DNA of 64,000 nucleotides from Aldehydirespirator sp028819505. GTDB lineage: Bacteria > Actinomycetota > Acidimicrobiia > Acidimicrobiales > Aldehydirespiratoraceae. Shown here in pieces: positions 33,788 through 42,373 of the stretch (position 1 is its first letter; each line of letters starts with the position of its first letter). The stretch lies in assembly GCA_965207755.1 (NCBI GenBank), contig OZ242297.1, forward strand, positions 1,550,001 through 1,614,000, given 5' to 3'. The notes under the pieces were generated by a model, which saw only the letters and a list, made by a program, of their open reading frames with translations, made no database searches and had not been told where the DNA came from. Made by a program: the position numbers and the translations under genes.

Positions 33788-35563
33788 CTAGCCCTCGATC
33801 CACGTGTCGTTGTAGTACGGGTAGAGGTTCCACACGAACGGCTGCCAGCCGTGCACCTTGTTGTTGTGCACGAACGTGGCGTTCTGGTTCATGATCGGCA
33901 GGTACGGCAACTGCTCCGCCCACGCCAGCTGGAACTCCGACGACGCCGCCTGGGCCTCGGCCTCGGTGCCCGACTGCTGCCACGCCGCGATGGCGTCGTC
34001 GATGCGGGGCTCGACCGCGTGCGAGAAGTTCGGCACCGGGATGGTGGCCGACCAGCCGAACAGGATCAGCACGTCGAGGGGGATGGGCCACAGCCAGAAG
34101 AACAGCGACATCTCGACGGAGTCGCGTCCGGGCTGGCTCTGCTCGGTGAAGGCGAGGCCGCGGTCGACGACGTTGAGGTTGGCCCTCACGCCGACCTTGG
34201 CGAACTGGGCCGAGACCGCGGCGGCCACGTTCTTCTGCACCGACTCGTCCTCGACCAGGTAGCGGAACTCGAAGCGATGGCCGTCGCGCACCCGCACGCC
34301 GTCGTCGCCCATCTCCCAGCCGGCCTCGTCGAGCTTCTGGTTGGCCAGGTCCACGTCGAACTGGTTGAACTGCTCCACCGCGGGGTCGTACTGGCGGTCG
34401 GTGGTGGGGAACGGCCCGTAGGTGGCCGCCCCGTTGCCGGCCAGGATGGCGTTGACCATGCCCTCGCGGTCCAGCGAGTGCGACAGACCCTGGCGGGTCA
34501 GCACATCGCCGAACAGCTCGTCGTAGTCCCGGTTCATGGCCAGGTGGAAGCCCGACCACTCGGGGTGGCGGATCACGGTGAGGTCGGGGTTGTTCTCCAG
34601 CCGGCCGATATCGATGTGGGCCGGATTGATAAGGGTGTCGATGTCGCCGTTCTCGAGCTGGGTGGCCCGCTGGCCCTCCTCGGTGATGACCGTCCAGCGG
34701 ATGCCGTCGAGGTAGGCCGGGCCCTTGTTCTCGAAGAACGGCGTGTTCGAGCCGGGGTAGTCGGCCCAGCGGCTCACCGACACATGGCTTCCCGGCTGCC
34801 ACTCCTCGTGGATGAACGGACCGGTGCCGTCGGCGAACTCGGTGCCGTAGGACGACTCCGGGTTGAGGGTGCCGTCGGCGTTGAGGGTGCTCTCCTTCCA
34901 GGTGTTGATGTTGAGGATGCGCCAGTACCCGGTCTTGTGGGGGCCGAGGGCTCCCACCCAGGGGTTCTTCATCTTCATGATGACGGTGTTGCCGTCGGCC
35001 TCGTAGGTGTCGACCGGCGCGGCCAGCCCCGCGATGAAGCTGAAGGCCTGCACCGAGCGGTAGAACTCGGCCACCGCCTCGGCGTCGACCGTGCCGCCGG
35101 AGTGGGAGATCTTTCCCTCGGGGATGTCGAAGGTGTAGGTGAGGCCGTCGTCGGAGACCGAGAAGCCCGAGGCGAACTGGGGCACGTCCGCGCCCGACGG
35201 GTCGTTCGACAGGATGGCCTCGTAGATGGCGAAGAAGGCCGGGTCGTACCAGTTGGTGGTGAGCGGGTCGTGCTTGGACACGTCGCGGTTGTAGCCCTCC
35301 CGCAGCGTGCCGCCCTGGGTCGGGCCCGACGGCTCGGGGGCCGCGGTCGTGGTGGCGGCCGCGGCCGCAGTGGTGGTCGTGGCGGGCGCGTCGGCCTCGT
35401 CGTCACCGCAGGCGGCCAGGATGGTGGCCGCCGCGGCCACCCCGACACCCGACAGGCCGAGGCGCTTCATGAACGCCCGCCGGTCCAGCGCTTTGGCCTG
35501 GTACTGGTCGGCGAGCCCGGCGACCTCTGCCCCGTACTCGTCTCTTATCCATGAAGTCCCCAT
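33788..35563 (-). CDS. Peptide ABC transporter substrate-binding Tat lipoprotein (family 5)
   Basis: A 591-residue family-5 (DppA/OppA-like) binding protein. The ATG start leaves a 26-residue N-terminal tail before a twin-arginine motif D-R-R-A-F-M-K (RR at 28-29), then a hydrophobic stretch and lipobox L-A-A-C (Cys52), so it is probably exported folded by Tat and lipidated. A Thr/Ala linker follows to about 75. The binding domain includes GGTLREGYNRDVSKHDP, TYTFDIPEGKISHSGG and SHSLDREGMVNAIL. It is the first gene of the minus-strand peptide operon. An inverted copy of the dispersed repeat lies upstream. The ligand may be a peptide or another cationic solute. Confidence 0.92.
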   Translation of the reverse strand: MGTSWIRDEYGAEVAGLADQYQAKALDRRAFMKRLGLSGVGVAAAATILAACGDDEADAPATTTTAAAAATTTAAPEPSGPTQGGTLREGYNRDVSKHDPLTTNWYDPAFFAIYEAILSNDPSGADVPQFASGFSVSDDGLTYTFDIPEGKISHSGGTVDAEAVAEFYRSVQAFSFIAGLAAPVDTYEADGNTVIMKMKNPWVGALGPHKTGYWRILNINTWKESTLNADGTLNPESSYGTEFADGTGPFIHEEWQPGSHVSVSRWADYPGSNTPFFENKGPAYLDGIRWTVITEEGQRATQLENGDIDTLINPAHIDIGRLENNPDLTVIRHPEWSGFHLAMNRDYDELFGDVLTRQGLSHSLDREGMVNAILAGNGAATYGPFPTTDRQYDPAVEQFNQFDVDLANQKLDEAGWEMGDDGVRVRDGHRFEFRYLVEDESVQKNVAAAVSAQFAKVGVRANLNVVDRGLAFTEQSQPGRDSVEMSLFFWLWPIPLDVLILFGWSATIPVPNFSHAVEPRIDDAIAAWQQSGTEAEAQAASSEFQLAWAEQLPYLPIMNQNATFVHNNKVHGWQPFVWNLYPYYNDTWIEG

Positions 35564-35731
35564 GGGACGCCCCCTTCTTCCAGAGTGATGAAGTGCGGCC
35601 GACACGCTGTGGCTACGGCCGGAGCAAGACCGTATACCAAATCGTGGGACCGCGACTAGTCGCGGCCCGCGCCGCCCCGGCTTGGGGCGGGCGCGCATTG
35701 CTCGCAAGCGTCTCGGGGTGCAGCGTTGTCA

Positions 35732-35821
35732 TTCCTGCTCTTGTTCGCTTCGCTCACGGGCCGCTCGGGCCACGGCCTCGCCCGTACGGGCCGGATTGGT
35801 CCGTCTGCCCGCTCGGCCTCC
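35732..35821 (-). repeat. Dispersed ~100-bp intercistronic repeat, copy C (inverted)
   Basis: The reverse complement of the element at 30563 and 32634, including GAGGCCGAGCG at the distal end and GCGAAGCGAACAAGAGCAGG at the other. It occupies the 264-bp gap between the C45-like hydrolase gene and the peptide-binding-protein gene; the rest of this gap shows no gene. Confidence 0.88.
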
Positions 35822-35827
35822 GGGCCC

Positions 35828-36637
35828 TCAGAGGTCGTCGAGGGCTTGAGCCGACGGGTACGAACTCCGGAAGTCTCTCGCTGCACGCGCGGACCAGCGT
35901 GCGCCGAGAGGCACGGTCAATTCGACGAGTTCGGGCTCGGTGCAGGGCTGGCCCTGGGCCACGTGCAACGCGGTGGTGCCCCCCTTGCGCCGCAGCACAT
36001 ACGAGTACACGGTGCGGTAGCCCCGGTGGTTGCAGATGCCGGTGTCGCCGTCGTCATGCGAGCGCTGCAGGGCGAGGATGCTGTCGATGCCGCCGGCCTC
36101 GTCCAGCCGGCGCTGGGCGGAGGCCAGCCGCTTCTGGGTGGTGACGGTGTCGTCGTCGTCGGGGTGGGGCTCGAGCACGACGTGGTGGTTGGAGCGTGCG
36201 GTGGGCCCGGTCAGGGCGGTGGCCTCGACGCGGTCGCTGCGCACCTCCACCGCGGCCGCGCCGGACCCGTCGACCATGATCAGGTTGGCCCACAGGTAGC
36301 GCTTCGACTCGACTGCGTCCTGCACGGCAGCGACGGCCGAGTCGACGTCGCGGCCCTCGCGCAGGGCGATCTCGGTCAGCTCGTCGTAGTTGGCGTGGCC
36401 GTCAAGGGTGCGCACGTTGGAGTCGCAGCACAGCAGCCCGTGCTCGTTGGCACCGATGGAGAACCCCGAGAACTGGTCGAGGTCGGGGTCGGTGCCGGCC
36501 CACGTGGTCACGCCCTGCACGCCGAAGACGCTCGGCTCGGTGACGAGCCGGTCGTCGAAGTGGGGCCGGCCGAAGTCCTTGTTCTTGAACAGCAGGTAGT
36601 CGTCGTCACCGATTCTCAGCACTCCGGTGGTGCACAT
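35828..36637 (-). CDS. C45-like Ntn hydrolase (acyltransferase/amidohydrolase)
   Basis: A 269-residue protein starting M-C-T-T-G-V: removal of Met exposes Cys2 as the N-terminal nucleophile, as in the C45 family (isopenicillin-N acyltransferase, carcinine or beta-alanyl amide hydrolases). Supporting motifs are DDYLLFKNKDFGR, GFSIGANEHGLLCCDSN and ARSNHHVV, the last typical of the substrate/oxyanion region. AGAGGA lies 5 bases before ATG. It probably cleaves or forms an amide bond in the cytosol. It precedes the peptide importer genes on the same strand, which suggests that imported amides or peptides could be its substrates. Confidence 0.8.
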   Translation of the reverse strand: MCTTGVLRIGDDDYLLFKNKDFGRPHFDDRLVTEPSVFGVQGVTTWAGTDPDLDQFSGFSIGANEHGLLCCDSNVRTLDGHANYDELTEIALREGRDVDSAVAAVQDAVESKRYLWANLIMVDGSGAAAVEVRSDRVEATALTGPTARSNHHVVLEPHPDDDDTVTTQKRLASAQRRLDEAGGIDSILALQRSHDDGDTGICNHRGYRTVYSYVLRRKGGTTALHVAQGQPCTEPELVELTVPLGARWSARAARDFRSSYPSAQALDDL

Positions 36638-36680
36638 GGTGTCCTCTCACCGGCCGGCGTGGCCCTCCAGCCTCGGGCCG

Positions 36681-37222
36681 ATGCGGGCCATGGTAATGAC
36701 CGACCTGCCGGACGGCGTCTCACGCCAGCGTCTGATCATGCGGGACCGGGCACAGCCGGAGCCGGAGGGACCCTTCGACGTGTTGGTGCGGGTCGCGGCC
36801 GCGGGAGTGTGCCGCAGCGACCTGCACATCCTGATGGGGGAGCTGCCGGTGAGCGTCCCCGATGTCCTCGGCCACGAGAACAGCGGTTGGGTGCATGCGG
36901 TGGGGCCGATGGTGTCCAGCGTCGGCGTCGGGGACCCGGTTCTCTGCTACCCGTTCGTGTCCATCCTCGGCTTCGGCGGGTCGTACTACGCGGTGGGCGT
37001 GGGCGGCTCGCTGTCAACCCCGATCCTGCCGCTGGTCGCCAACGAGACCAGGATCGAGGGGTGTACGTCGGCACCTACCCGGAGCTCGTGGAGCTGACGC
37101 GCTTGGCCTTGCGGGGCGACGTCCGACCCGTGGTCGTGCCCTACTCGCTGAGCGACGCCGACAGGGCCTTGCAAGACCTCGCTGCCGGCGCCTTCGTGGG
37201 CCGGGCAGTGCTCATCCCCTGA
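36681..37222 (+). pseudogene. Zinc-type alcohol dehydrogenase with large internal deletion and frameshift
   Basis: The start M-R-A-M-V-M-T-D and the segments VLVRVAAAGVCRSDLHIL and VPDVLGHENSGWVHAVG are the N-terminal GroES-like domain of a medium-chain alcohol dehydrogenase. After about 95 residues it jumps directly to GGSLSTPILPLVANETRIEG, the end of the Rossmann domain, so most of the cofactor domain (roughly 150-200 residues) is gone. Near 37060 the frame also shifts by one base, after which VYVGTYPELVELTRLAL and LQDLAAGAFVGRAVLIP continue to a stop at 37220-37222. It cannot encode a working enzyme. Its tail and stop are duplicated 61 bp downstream. Confidence 0.82.
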
Positions 37223-37298
37223 GCGCGGCGCTTCCGGCTGCTCCAGCCTGCCCGCCCGCAGCCAGCCGAGGCTCATCCCCTGAGCGTGGCGCTTCCCG
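37210..37298 (+). repeat. 61-bp-period duplication of the alcohol dehydrogenase 3' end
   Basis: GCTCATCCCCTGAGCG followed by (C/T)GGCGCTTCC occurs at 37210 and again at 37271. The first copy contains the last codons and stop of the pseudogene; the second is non-coding and abuts the end of the converging CocE-like gene. The layout resembles the duplicated korB tail. Confidence 0.8.
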
Positions 37299-37305
37299 GC
37301 CGCCC

Positions 37306-39039
37306 CTACGGTCGGCGAACTGGCAGCGTGATCCTGGTCCGGTGATCGGTGTCGTGCAGCACCGTCTGGGTTGCCGGGGCGGCCACCAGGGCGCTGTCCT
37401 GAAGGGGCGTTCCGCCGGTGTTGAGGTTGCGGTCCCACTGGGGGAAGTCCGAGCTGGAGATGTCGAGCCGCAGCCGCGACCCGGCCGGGATATGGGCGCC
37501 GACGGGGCCGAGGTCGATGCGCAGCTCGTAGACCTCGCCGGGCACCAATGGCTCCGGGTCGCTCAGCGAGTGGCGGTAGCGGGCCCTCAGGATGCCCTCC
37601 TGGAGGTTGACGCTGCGGCCGCCGGGATCGACGACGCACAGCCGGGCGGTGAAGTCGGTGTCGGTGGCGGTGCTGGCCGCGTGCAGCGTCACCGACACGT
37701 CGCCGAGCAGCTCGATGTCGTGGGCCAGAGGCTCGGACGTGTACACGAGGATCATCCGCGACACCTCGGCCTGGTGCTGGTCGGCCGGGCCCATCGGGGT
37801 GATGGTGTCGAAGCAGCACGAGTGGCCGCCCATGCTGGGGATGGGCACGCCGGGGTCGTACACGAAGATGTCGGGCGGCTCCGCGGCGGCGGGGACCCGG
37901 TCGAGGGCGCCGTCCCCGAACTTGGAGTTGGCCCGGCCGCCCGAGTGGACGTGCCAGTCCTCGGCGGTGGTGTCGGAGGGCGGCCAGCTGTCGAGGTCTC
38001 GCCATCCGCCGTCGAGGGTGAACACCGTCACCGGATGGTCGAGCACTCCGGTGTCGATGCCCTTGAGCGTCTGGTCGAACCAGCGCATCTGCCAGTCGTC
38101 GATCTCGTTGGTGCTCGGGCCGTCACCGCCGCAGCGGCTCACCGGCGTCCACGGCATGTGCGTCCACGGGCCCACCAGCAGCTTCTGGGCCCGCCGGGCC
38201 TCCTCGGTGCCGGCCCCCGCTCCCAACCCGGTGAAGTTCTTCACCGTCCCGCTGAGGAACACGTCCCACCAGCCCCCGAAGTGCAGGGCCGGCACCTCGA
38301 TACGGCTGTAGTCGGAGTCGATGCTCCACTGCTTCCAGTAGTCGTCGTAGGTGCAGTGCTCCACCCAGTCGTAGAAGTAGGGGGCGTAGCCGCCCTGCAG
38401 CGGCGGGAACTCCGACAGCGGCAGCGACCAGAACCAGCCCTCGGCCGCGCCGAGCGACGCTCCGAGCGCGTCGACCGCGGCCCGGTCCCCGGCCCGCACC
38501 GCGGATCCGATGGCCAGCAGGTTGGCCCAGTAGCACACGAAGGCCGCGGCCAGCGCGCCGCCGTTGTAGGTCCAGCCCTCGTAGTACTGCGAGGCGGTGA
38601 AGCCCGGCGCGATGCAGCGCAGCGACGGGGGTCGGGTCACTGCGGCCAGCAGCTGGGTGGCGCCCACATACGAGAACCCGAACATGCCCACATCGCCGTT
38701 GGAGCCGGGCAGGGTTGCGGCCCACTCGACGGTGTCGTAGCCGTCGTCCATCTCGTGCGCGAACGGGTAGAAGTCTCCCTCGGAGGTGTAGCGGCCCCTG
38801 GTGTCCTGGATCACCACCATGTAGCCGCGGGACGCATACCAGGCGGGATGGGTGTTGCCGAACGTGGACACGTTGACCCGCTTGTCGTAGGGACTGCGAG
38901 CCAGCAGGACTGGGACGTTGCCCGCGGGTTGATCCGCCGGGCGGTACACGTCGGCCCGCAGCACTGTGCCGTCCCGCATGGTGGCGGGCACGTCCCGCTC
39001 GATGGTGACCGGCAATCCGGGAAGGTTCTCGATTGTCAT
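37306..39039 (-). CDS. CocE/NonD family hydrolase (X-Pro dipeptidyl-peptidase/cocaine-esterase type)
   Basis: A 577-residue serine hydrolase. The start TIERDVPATMRDGTVLRADV is typical of the CocE/NonD family. The nucleophile elbow GFSYVG (Ser near residue 122) lies in the alpha/beta-hydrolase domain, followed by a helical cap, LHFGGWWDVFLSGTVKNF with the catalytic region, and a C-terminal jelly-roll domain (GSRLRLDISSSDFPQWDRN). It hydrolyses esters or acyl-amino-acid amides; the substrate is unknown. No signal peptide is seen, so it is cytosolic. It is divergent from the PNPOx-like gene at 39112. Confidence 0.9.
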   Translation of the reverse strand: MTIENLPGLPVTIERDVPATMRDGTVLRADVYRPADQPAGNVPVLLARSPYDKRVNVSTFGNTHPAWYASRGYMVVIQDTRGRYTSEGDFYPFAHEMDDGYDTVEWAATLPGSNGDVGMFGFSYVGATQLLAAVTRPPSLRCIAPGFTASQYYEGWTYNGGALAAAFVCYWANLLAIGSAVRAGDRAAVDALGASLGAAEGWFWSLPLSEFPPLQGGYAPYFYDWVEHCTYDDYWKQWSIDSDYSRIEVPALHFGGWWDVFLSGTVKNFTGLGAGAGTEEARRAQKLLVGPWTHMPWTPVSRCGGDGPSTNEIDDWQMRWFDQTLKGIDTGVLDHPVTVFTLDGGWRDLDSWPPSDTTAEDWHVHSGGRANSKFGDGALDRVPAAAEPPDIFVYDPGVPIPSMGGHSCCFDTITPMGPADQHQAEVSRMILVYTSEPLAHDIELLGDVSVTLHAASTATDTDFTARLCVVDPGGRSVNLQEGILRARYRHSLSDPEPLVPGEVYELRIDLGPVGAHIPAGSRLRLDISSSDFPQWDRNLNTGGTPLQDSALVAAPATQTVLHDTDHRTRITLPVRRP

Positions 39040-39111
39040 GGCTCCTCTGCGGTGTGTCAGTATCGGCCCAGCCTGCCGTGGGCGGACCGCGAACTACTGG
39101 GGAGGGTGCCG

Positions 39112-39675
39112 ATGAGCGAATTCAAGCAGGAGCGGTACTACGAGGAGGACTCCGGCGCCGGGGGAATCCCCGCGGAGCAGGTCGGAGCGTTCCTGGCCGG
39201 CGCAGACAGCACCTGGCTGCTGAAGCTGGCCCACCTCAAGGCGGACGGCTGGCCCATGGTGGTCCCGCTCTGGTACCAGTGGGACGGCGAGGCGTTCCTG
39301 GTGGTGGGGCGCAAGCGCTCGGAGTGGGTCGAGGACCTGCGGCGCGATCCCCGCTGCGCGGTGTGCATAGAGGAGCTGGCCCACCCCCGTATCCGCAAAG
39401 TGCTGGCCCAGTGCACGGCCGAGATTGTCGAGGGCCCGGCCGTGGGCGAGGGCTCGCAGTGGGTGCCCGTGGCTGAGGAGATGGCCGTCCGCTACACCGG
39501 GCCGGACGGGCCGGAGCAGCTCAAGATGTCGTGGAGCTGGGAGCGATACCTGGTGCGGCTCGTGCCGCGCGACGGCCGCCTGGTGACCTGGCAGGGGGCG
39601 GACTGGGCGCTGCGCTACTTCGATCCCGGCCAGCGTCCCGACCTCGAAGCCAAAGCGGCGGCCCGCTTCCGGTGA
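39112..39675 (+). CDS. PNPOx-like FMN/F420-binding split-barrel protein, second paralogue
   Basis: A 187-residue split-barrel protein related to that at 14600. Both share 'PVWYQWDGEA' or 'PLWYQWDGEA' strands followed by a 'GR.R..W' segment and a Pro-Val-A-E-(E/Q)-M-(A/S)-(V/Y)-R-Y motif. A charged N-terminal extension (EFKQERYYEEDSG) precedes the domain. GGGGAGGG lies 5-6 bases before the ATG. The role is unknown; an oxidoreductase using a flavin or deazaflavin is the most likely reading. It is followed 113 bases later by an aminotransferase gene. Confidence 0.82.
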   Translation: MSEFKQERYYEEDSGAGGIPAEQVGAFLAGADSTWLLKLAHLKADGWPMVVPLWYQWDGEAFLVVGRKRSEWVEDLRRDPRCAVCIEELAHPRIRKVLAQCTAEIVEGPAVGEGSQWVPVAEEMAVRYTGPDGPEQLKMSWSWERYLVRLVPRDGRLVTWQGADWALRYFDPGQRPDLEAKAAARFR

Positions 39676-39788
39676 CGGCGGGTCCGGTCGGTCCATGAGA
39701 CTCCCGCCGGCCGGGCCACCTGTGCGGGAGCGCCAGAGATGCCTGTTGCTGCGGATGTGTGGGCACCGGCGGTGTGGGTGACGGGGCC

Positions 39789-40973
39789 GTGAAGGCTCAT
39801 GCGGAACGGGCCGCCGGGATGCGCCGGTCGGAGATCCGGGTCCTGTTCGACGCGGCCGCCCGGACCGGCGACGACGTGATCCGCCTCGAGGTCGGCGAGC
39901 CCAGTTTCACCACGCCCGCCCACGTCGTCGACGCGGCGGCGCGGGCTGCTCATGACGGCCACACCGGCTACGGGCCCAACGGCGGTCTGGCAAGCTTGCG
40001 TGAGCTCCTCAGCGACAAGCTGCGCCGGGTGAACGGCATCGAGGCGCCGGCGGACGAGATCGTGGTCACGCCCGGCGCCATGAACGGCCTGTACTCGCTG
40101 TACCTGGCCCTGCTGGACCCCGGCGACGAGGTGCTGCTGCCCACGCCCGGCTTTCCCAACATGGACGAGATGGTGCGCCTGCTGGGGGGCCGGCCCGTGT
40201 TCTACCAACTGGCGGCCCGCGAGGGCTTCCTGCCCGATGTCGCCGCGCTCGACGAGTTGGTGACCGACCGCACCAAGATCCTGTTCATCAACACACCGGC
40301 CAACCCGACCGGCGCGGTGTACCCGTCCCGCCTCATGGAGGGTCTGGTGGAGCTCGCGGCCCGCCGCGACCTGTGGCTGGTGTGCGACGAGGTGTACGAC
40401 GAGATGGTGCTGTCGCCCGGCCGCGTGCACACGGCGGCCGCGCCCCTGGACGCCGACGGGCGGGTGGTCACCGTGTGCAGCTTCTCCAAGGTGTACGCCA
40501 TGACCGGCTGGCGGGTCGGCTATGTGGCCGCGCCGGCCGCGCTGGCCGAGGTGCTTCGCACCCTCCAGGAACCCCTGGTGTCGTGCCCGAGCACGATCTC
40601 CCAGAAGGCGGCCGAGGCGGCGTTGACCGGGCCCCGGGCCCCGTACGACGCCATGCTCGATGCCTACCGGCGCCGGCGGGCGGTGGCGCTGGAGGCGGCC
40701 GAGGCCGCGGGCCTGCGGGCCGTCCCTCCCGACGGGACCCTGTACATGCTGGTGGACGTGTCCGACGCCGGGCTCGACGACCTCGACTTCGCGCTGGGCC
40801 TGCTCCGCTCGCACTCTGTGAGCGTGGCGCCGGGGTCGGTGTTCGGTCCCGCCGGGCGCGGGTGGGCCCGGATCTCGCTGGCGGCCGAGTCCGAGGCCAT
40901 AGCCGAGGGGCTGCGCCGGCTGGCGAAGGCGCTCCACGAACAAGAGGCCGAGCGGATCGGGATTGGCTCATGA
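39789..40973 (+). CDS. PLP-dependent class I/II aminotransferase, second paralogue
   Basis: A 394-residue fold-type I aminotransferase with the RLEVGEPSF substrate loop, NTPANPTGAVY, DEVYDEM, and the Schiff-base lysine in CSFSKVYAMTGWRVGY (K near 235). It resembles the aminotransferase at 16283 over its whole length. GTG at 39789 is taken as start; an in-frame GTG ten codons upstream is possible. The last codons (E-Q-E-A-E-R-I-G-I-G-S) are contributed by the beginning of a dispersed repeat copy, so the natural C-terminus may have been replaced. Confidence 0.88.
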   Translation: MKAHAERAAGMRRSEIRVLFDAAARTGDDVIRLEVGEPSFTTPAHVVDAAARAAHDGHTGYGPNGGLASLRELLSDKLRRVNGIEAPADEIVVTPGAMNGLYSLYLALLDPGDEVLLPTPGFPNMDEMVRLLGGRPVFYQLAAREGFLPDVAALDELVTDRTKILFINTPANPTGAVYPSRLMEGLVELAARRDLWLVCDEVYDEMVLSPGRVHTAAAPLDADGRVVTVCSFSKVYAMTGWRVGYVAAPAALAEVLRTLQEPLVSCPSTISQKAAEAALTGPRAPYDAMLDAYRRRRAVALEAAEAAGLRAVPPDGTLYMLVDVSDAGLDDLDFALGLLRSHSVSVAPGSVFGPAGRGWARISLAAESEAIAEGLRRLAKALHEQEAERIGIGS

Positions 40974-41019
40974 GGACGTTCGCGATCCGCCGAGCGACGC
41001 CGCGGCCCGAGCGGCCCGG
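40943..41019 (+). repeat. Dispersed intercistronic repeat, copy D (diverged, truncated)
   Basis: AGAGGCCGAGCGG at the aminotransferase 3' end, then CGATCCGCCGAGCGACGC and CGCGGCCCGAGCGGCCCGG. The element matches copies A to C in order and spacing but lacks the GCGAACAAGAGCGGGAA end. It supplies the aminotransferase stop region. Confidence 0.65.
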
Positions 41020-41020
41020 C

Positions 41021-41067
41021 AACTTCAATGGGTTGACCACATCTGGGGTGGTTAACCCATTGAAGTT
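41021..41067. promoter_or_regulatory. 47-bp near-perfect palindrome upstream of the M20-E1 operon
   Basis: AACTTCAATGGGTT is matched exactly by AACCCATTGAAGTT, with an inner ACCAC/GTGGT pair around ATCTGGG: about 19 paired bases. It is AT-richer than its surroundings and ends 21 bp before the M20 gene start. It lacks a T-run. It could be an operator of two nested half-sites, an RNA hairpin in the leader, or a bidirectional transcription stop for the aminotransferase gene. Confidence 0.75.
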
Positions 41068-41088
41068 CGGCACAAGGGAGACAGCACC

Positions 41089-42363
41089 ATGAACGCGACA
41101 CAAGCTAAAGGGATGGCTGAGCGGGTCCGCGCCTATCTCGACGGGCGGGACGGCGAGGTGCTGGAGCTGGCCCGAGACCTGATCCGGACCCCGTCGCCCA
41201 ACCCTCCCGGCGACGAGCGGGCCGTGGCCGACCTGGTCACCGAGAGGCTTCGGGAGCTCGGCATCGACGACATAACCCGGGTGGGAGCCGAGGAGACCCG
41301 GCCCAACGTGCTGGCCCGGGTGAAGGGCGCGGCACCGGGGCCGACGCTGATCCTGTCGGGCCATCTCGACACCAAGCCGGCCGGCGACACGGACGCCTGG
41401 GAGACCGATCCCTGGGACCCGGTGCTGCGCGACGGCCACCTGATCGGGCTGGGCTCCGGCGACATGAAGGCGGCGGTGGCCGGGATGATGTACGCCGCGG
41501 CCGCCTTGCACCACGCTCAGGAGGCCGGCGGATCCGGCGGGGGATTCGCTGGCGAGCTGGTTCTGGTGTTCACCGCGGACGAGGAGGCCGGCGCCCAGTT
41601 CGGGTCCAAGTGGCTGGCCGACAACGGCCACCTGAGCGCCGACGCCGCGATCATCGGCGAGCCCAGCGGCATCACCTCCGAATGGCAGTCGGTCCACCTC
41701 GTGTCGAGGGGTGCGGCCCTGTTCAAGGTGGCGATCACCGGAACGCAGATGCACTCGTCCATCTCGGACCGCCTGCCGTGCGTCAACGCCACCGTCAAGA
41801 TGGCCCGCCTGATCGACCGCATGGACCGCGAGCTCAAGTCGTATCTCACCTACGACGAGCATCCCCTGTGCCCCGTCGGTCCGACCGTCAACGTCGGGGT
41901 GATGGCCGAGGCGGGAGTGTTCTACGGCGTGTATCCCGGCAACGCCGAGTTCGCCTGCGATGTGCGGACTCTGCCGGGAATGGCCGAGGAGTCGCTGAAG
42001 GCGGACGTCGGACGCTTCCTGGATGACGCCATGGCCGACGATCCTGACCTGCGAGCGGAGCTGGACTGGTTCCTGACGGTTCCCCCGGTCGAGATCGATG
42101 CCGACCATCCGGTGGTGGGCGCCCTCGTCGAGGCGGGTCGCGAGGTCTTGGGATTCTCCCCTGAGCTCGACGCCTTCCCCGGAGCCACCGACGCGCCCTA
42201 CTTCCAGCTGACCGCCGGCATCCCCACCGTGGCCGCCTTCGGCCCGGGAATGCTGCCGAGGGCCCACAGCCCCAACGAGTACATGGACGCCGACGGCGCG
42301 GCCCTGTCGGCCAGCATCTACGCCCTGGCCGCGCTGCGCTATCTCGGCGAGGCCGAGAGCTAG
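41089..42363 (+). CDS. M20-family amidohydrolase (ArgE/DapE-like)
   Basis: A 424-residue dinuclear-metal hydrolase. SGHLDTKPAGD (His near residue 91) and LGSGDMKAA give metal ligands, TADEEAGA contains the catalytic Glu (near 164), and the dimerisation domain with MHSSISDRLPCVNA follows. PGATDAPYF and HSPNEYMD near the end give the last ligands. Members remove acyl groups from amino acids or hydrolyse related amides. AAGGGAG lies 8 bases before ATG. It heads a five-gene plus-strand operon ending with an E1 fusion, so it probably releases an acid that is degraded by the following enzymes. Confidence 0.9.
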   Translation: MNATQAKGMAERVRAYLDGRDGEVLELARDLIRTPSPNPPGDERAVADLVTERLRELGIDDITRVGAEETRPNVLARVKGAAPGPTLILSGHLDTKPAGDTDAWETDPWDPVLRDGHLIGLGSGDMKAAVAGMMYAAAALHHAQEAGGSGGGFAGELVLVFTADEEAGAQFGSKWLADNGHLSADAAIIGEPSGITSEWQSVHLVSRGAALFKVAITGTQMHSSISDRLPCVNATVKMARLIDRMDRELKSYLTYDEHPLCPVGPTVNVGVMAEAGVFYGVYPGNAEFACDVRTLPGMAEESLKADVGRFLDDAMADDPDLRAELDWFLTVPPVEIDADHPVVGALVEAGREVLGFSPELDAFPGATDAPYFQLTAGIPTVAAFGPGMLPRAHSPNEYMDADGAALSASIYALAALRYLGEAES

Positions 42364-42373
42364 GGGAGGGGTC

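Noticed and set aside
35726..37222. Long plus-strand frame starting within dispersed repeat copy C and running into the alcohol dehydrogenase
   Set aside because: It is antisense to the C45-like hydrolase, whose Cys2 start and ribosome site are convincing; only its 3' end coincides with real alcohol dehydrogenase codons.
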